NCBI GenBank assembly: GCA_023145215.1
Contig: JAGLED010000018.1
Coordinates: 1-49,953, forward strand
DNA from: Rhodospirillales bacterium
GTDB lineage: Bacteria > Pseudomonadota > Alphaproteobacteria > Rhodospirillales > Casp-alpha2
Length of the DNA stretch: 49,953 nt
Reading direction: 5' to 3'
In this document: positions 44,226 to 49,953 of the stretch, in pieces
Position numbering within the stretch: position 1 is the first letter of the stretch
How the letters are laid out: the number at the start of each line of letters is the position of its first letter
Translations under genes and position numbers: made by a program
Notes under the pieces: generated by a model
Database searches by the model: none
What the model was told of the DNA's origin: nothing
What the model saw: only the letters and a program-made list of their open reading frames with translations

Positions 44226-45182
44226 ATGAACCTGCGTGCCCTTTCCCTCGCCGCCGCCGTCACGGCCGCCCTGCTTCCGGGCCGGGCCGACGCGCAATCG
44301 GCTTTCAACGGCGAAGTGCTGGTGGCGCCGCCGCCGCCCAACTGGACGGGCGGTGCCCCGGAAAAAACCGAGGCCGGGATCCGCCGCGAATGGCGCCGTA
44401 ACTTCATGACCGAGGGCGGGGTCGTCGAGCGCGTCGTCATTACCCGCACCGAAAGCCAGAAGGACCGTGTCGTCCAGCTGGTCGCCCAGGATCTTTCCAA
44501 GGCGATGACCGCCGGTTGCGCCAAGCCGAAGATTTCCGAGATCAAACGCGATAAAGGGACCATCGGCACCACGGCCTCCTTCACCGCGCACTGCACCAGC
44601 GTCAAGGACACCCCGGCGGACACGACGCTGTTCGCCATGGGAAAGGTGTTCATCGGCGATTTCTATACCTTCGCCGTCCGCCGGGTCTGGACCGGCCACA
44701 AGAACGACCCCGGCAGCCCGGTCAATTCGCCGAAGACCGGCGAGCAATGGGCCACGTTCTTCGCACGTATTTCCGTCTGCAATACCTTGACCAGCCCGTG
44801 CGATCCGGCCGCGGCCGAAATCATCCACGCCGATCCCCGCTTCAAGACGATGCGCGCCTTGCCGGTGTCGACCCGCCCCGTGATGTCGGCGGAGAATGCG
44901 ACGAAAGCGGCCCGGAAATTGGGCGACCTGACCGGACGAGCGGAAACCTGCGGCGAGGACACGGACCCGCTGACCAGTAAGATCGAGCGCATGTTCGCCC
45001 ATGTGACCGCCAACGATCAGGATTCGTCCCGGGCCGTCAAAGCTTTCAACACCGCACGCGAGAAAGGCGCCAAGGCCCAGGACCAGAAGAACAAGGCCGC
45101 CTGTGGCGAAATTCTCCGCAGTTTCCGTCAACACCCAAGCCGGGTCGGCGCGTTTCACCGTTATCTTGAGCAGTTCCTGTAA
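44226..45182 (+). CDS. Secreted protein of unknown function
   Basis: The product has 318 residues. Signal peptide: MNLRALSLAAAVTAALLPGRADA, cleaved before QSAF. Six cysteines are present in the mature part (for example AGCAKPK, FTAHCTSV, RISVCNTLTSPCDP, AETCGED, AACGEIL), so disulfides are likely. It begins with ATG 44226; longer versions would run back through the terminator. It ends 7 bp before the C45 hydrolase gene, so the two form an operon. I do not recognise a family. Confidence 0.85.
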   Translation: MNLRALSLAAAVTAALLPGRADAQSAFNGEVLVAPPPPNWTGGAPEKTEAGIRREWRRNFMTEGGVVERVVITRTESQKDRVVQLVAQDLSKAMTAGCAKPKISEIKRDKGTIGTTASFTAHCTSVKDTPADTTLFAMGKVFIGDFYTFAVRRVWTGHKNDPGSPVNSPKTGEQWATFFARISVCNTLTSPCDPAAAEIIHADPRFKTMRALPVSTRPVMSAENATKAARKLGDLTGRAETCGEDTDPLTSKIERMFAHVTANDQDSSRAVKAFNTAREKGAKAQDQKNKAACGEILRSFRQHPSRVGAFHRYLEQFL

Positions 45183-45189
45183 ACCCGAC

Positions 45190-46263
45190 ATGACCGATAC
45201 CATCAAAATTATCTACGCCGCGGGCGCACCCGCCGACTTCGGCCGCCAGATCGGCGCTGCGGTCCGCGACTCGTTCAACGACGCCGTGACCCTCAATCAC
45301 GAATTCCGCCATACCCGGACGCAGTTCGAGGGATCGGATTACCTGAAGGCGCTCCGGGATGCGGCCAGGACCGCCTATCCGCATCACATGGCCGAGCTTG
45401 AGGGCATGGCCGAGGGGATCGGCACCGACGCCGAGACGCTGTTCCTGTGGAACTGCAGGGGTGACCTGCGCTTCCCGCCTGAGACCGCGCAAGCGCGCCT
45501 GGACGCCATGCACGACGCCTGCACGACCGTGATCTCCGCCGGTGATTTTGATAAGGGTATCCCCGCCGTGATCGCCCATAACGAGGACGGTTCTGGCGAT
45601 TTCATGGCGCACCGCTATTGGCTGAGGGCAAAGCCCGACGGCGCGCCCGCCTTCGAGAGCTACCTCTACCCCGGCATGCTCGCGGGACATAGTGTCGCCG
45701 TGACCGAGGCGGGGCTTGTGCAGACCATCAACAACGTGCGGGCCGATGACCTGAAACCGGGTATTCCCCGGCACTTCGTCTGCCGTGCCGTCCTTGAAGC
45801 CGACAGCATCCCCGACGTGATCGCGCACCTCAGGCGCCCCGACCGCGCGTCGGGTTTTCATCACGCCATCGGGATGATGGGGGTGGAACAGCCGATGTCG
45901 ATCGAGGCACCGGCGTCGGCCAGCGTCATCCGGACCGTGGATACCGCCGCCGGTCACGCCAACCATCTGCTCGACGACCATTTCGCCGCGCTCGGTCAGA
46001 CCGTGACGGCATCGTCGGAATACCGCCAGCGGGCCGTCGATGCGTATCTTGCGGATGGGGGCGACCCGAAACGGGCCGAGAATATCCTGTTTCAGCGCGG
46101 CGAAGCCGGCCAGGAAAGCGTCCACCGCCGCCCAGGCGATGGCGGAGACGATTACGGCTGTACGCTCGTGACGGCGGTGTTCCGCATTCATAAGGAACGC
46201 GTCGAGTGGTCGGTGCATGCCGACGCCGATGATCTGGATACCGTTACCGGGTCATTCGAATAG
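45190..46263 (+). CDS. C45-family autoproteolytic acyltransferase/hydrolase
   Basis: The product has 357 residues and is related to isopenicillin-N acyltransferase (AAT-type Ntn hydrolase). The cleavage and nucleophile site is Cys111 in MHDACTTVIS, followed by AVIAHNEDGSGDF and SYLYPGMLAGHSVAVTEAGLVQTINNVR, the usual conserved stretches. These enzymes self-cleave before the Cys and act on amide bonds such as acyl-amino acids or small peptides. No signal peptide is visible. The substrate is unknown, and its operon partner is a secreted protein. Confidence 0.9.
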   Translation: MTDTIKIIYAAGAPADFGRQIGAAVRDSFNDAVTLNHEFRHTRTQFEGSDYLKALRDAARTAYPHHMAELEGMAEGIGTDAETLFLWNCRGDLRFPPETAQARLDAMHDACTTVISAGDFDKGIPAVIAHNEDGSGDFMAHRYWLRAKPDGAPAFESYLYPGMLAGHSVAVTEAGLVQTINNVRADDLKPGIPRHFVCRAVLEADSIPDVIAHLRRPDRASGFHHAIGMMGVEQPMSIEAPASASVIRTVDTAAGHANHLLDDHFAALGQTVTASSEYRQRAVDAYLADGGDPKRAENILFQRGEAGQESVHRRPGDGGDDYGCTLVTAVFRIHKERVEWSVHADADDLDTVTGSFE

Positions 46264-46370
46264 AAGCGCAACCGCATGCCGCCGATCGGCGGCAAACGCT
46301 CCATCCCCGTACTGGTTGTAAATCCAAGACCCCGGCCGATCCCCTGCCCCCCAAGGGATCGTTGGACGGT

Positions 46371-46715
46371 TCAGTTGGTGTTATAGACTTTCAGCAGTTG
46401 CAGAAAGTTCGTCTTCACGTCGTCGTCTTCAATCCGGTCCAATTCTTTGGCCAACTGCAACGCACGCCGCGAGATCTTCTCGTCGTCGGCTTTCTCGTCT
46501 CCGAGACCTTCGAAGAAAAAGCTTACCGGGACGTCCAATATCCCGCACATATCCCAGAGACGGCTCGAACCGATGCGGTTCGTTCCTTTCTCGTACTTCT
46601 GGACCTGCTGGAAACTGATACCGAGACGTTCACCCAATTGAGTCTGCGTAAGACCGCGCATGATACGTACTTCACGAAGGCGGTGGCCGACATGAACGTC
46701 TGTTGGATGGGGCAT
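46371..46715 (-). CDS. XRE-family regulator, PraR-like
   Basis: The product has 114 residues. HTH: GHRLREVRIMRGLTQTQLGERLGISFQQVQKYEKGTNRIGSSRLW, the form conserved in alphaproteobacterial PraR-type regulators of biofilm and quorum-sensing genes. The C-terminal half holds FFFEGLGDEKADDEK and a helical tail. The RBS TTAGGAGGAAG is very strong. Regulatory targets here are unknown. Confidence 0.93.
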   Translation of the reverse strand: MPHPTDVHVGHRLREVRIMRGLTQTQLGERLGISFQQVQKYEKGTNRIGSSRLWDMCGILDVPVSFFFEGLGDEKADDEKISRRALQLAKELDRIEDDDVKTNFLQLLKVYNTN

Positions 46716-46829
46716 TTTATTCTTCCTCCTAAGGAGTTAGTCGTCCTGATTATTTTATGACTATACCAAAACAAGGAATGTGACGGCACGCACAATTCCA
46801 TATAACGGGCTATTCTGAAACCATAAATA

Positions 46830-49953
<3,124 letters not shown>

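Overview
The window is a GC-rich chromosomal stretch of an alphaproteobacterium, most likely a Rhodospirillales-type lineage. The evidence is the F0 operon with duplicated b-type subunits (atpI-atpB-atpE-b'-b), the two-subunit glycyl-tRNA synthetase (glyQ, glyS), the run mutY / DUF721 / dsbA near smc, the TAXI-type TRAP transporter with a DUF3394 tail, a PraR-like XRE regulator, and dispersed hairpin repeats of a kind common in this class. I see no phage, insertion sequence or CRISPR array. The species cannot be named from the sequence alone.

Left part (1-12.5 kb). Leftward housekeeping genes: a small zinc-ribbon membrane protein, glyQ, glyS and the bifunctional proline catabolic enzyme PutA. 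Next comes a divergent VOC/TetR pair sharing a twin operator, an S49 peptidase, a DUF2007-methyltransferase fusion, a divergent polyprenyl diphosphate synthase and a small XRE protein. Hairpin repeats of at least two families sit in the gaps, nearly always within about 10 bp of a stop codon.

Signalling region (12.6-24 kb). After tRNA-Pro(CGG), with its own promoter and terminator, comes a four-gene rightward cluster. It encodes a 1813-residue hybrid histidine kinase (periplasmic solute-binding-type sensor, a second periplasmic region, about seven PAS domains, HisKA, HATPase, REC), a REC-EAL phosphodiesterase, a single-domain REC protein, and a protein read here as a highly degenerate GGDEF/EAL pair. 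Convergent to it is a leftward cassette of up to five very small genes (39, 38, 71, 64 and 91 codons; the last is DUF1488-like). The cassette has a good sigma70-type promoter and a perfect 18-bp palindrome at the predicted start of transcription. A PAS-domain protein follows behind a terminator.

Transport and metabolism (24-33 kb). A persulfide-dioxygenase-like metallo-hydrolase, an orphan membrane-anchored DctP-like binding protein, a TAXI TRAP binding protein plus fused permease with a long structured leader, a class III aminotransferase, adenine phosphoribosyltransferase and a small unknown protein.

Right part (33-50 kb). mutY, DUF721 and a DsbA-like oxidoreductase, then an Lrp regulator and an RTX-like protein with an unusual 17-residue repeat, then smc and the F0 ATP synthase operon. 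The end holds a secreted unknown protein with a C45-type autoproteolytic hydrolase, a PraR-like regulator, ligA and the 3' part of recN, which runs off the right edge.

The best candidates for something undescribed are the kinase / EAL / REC / pseudo-EAL cluster, the micro-gene cassette with its palindromic operator, and the 17-residue-repeat RTX-like protein.
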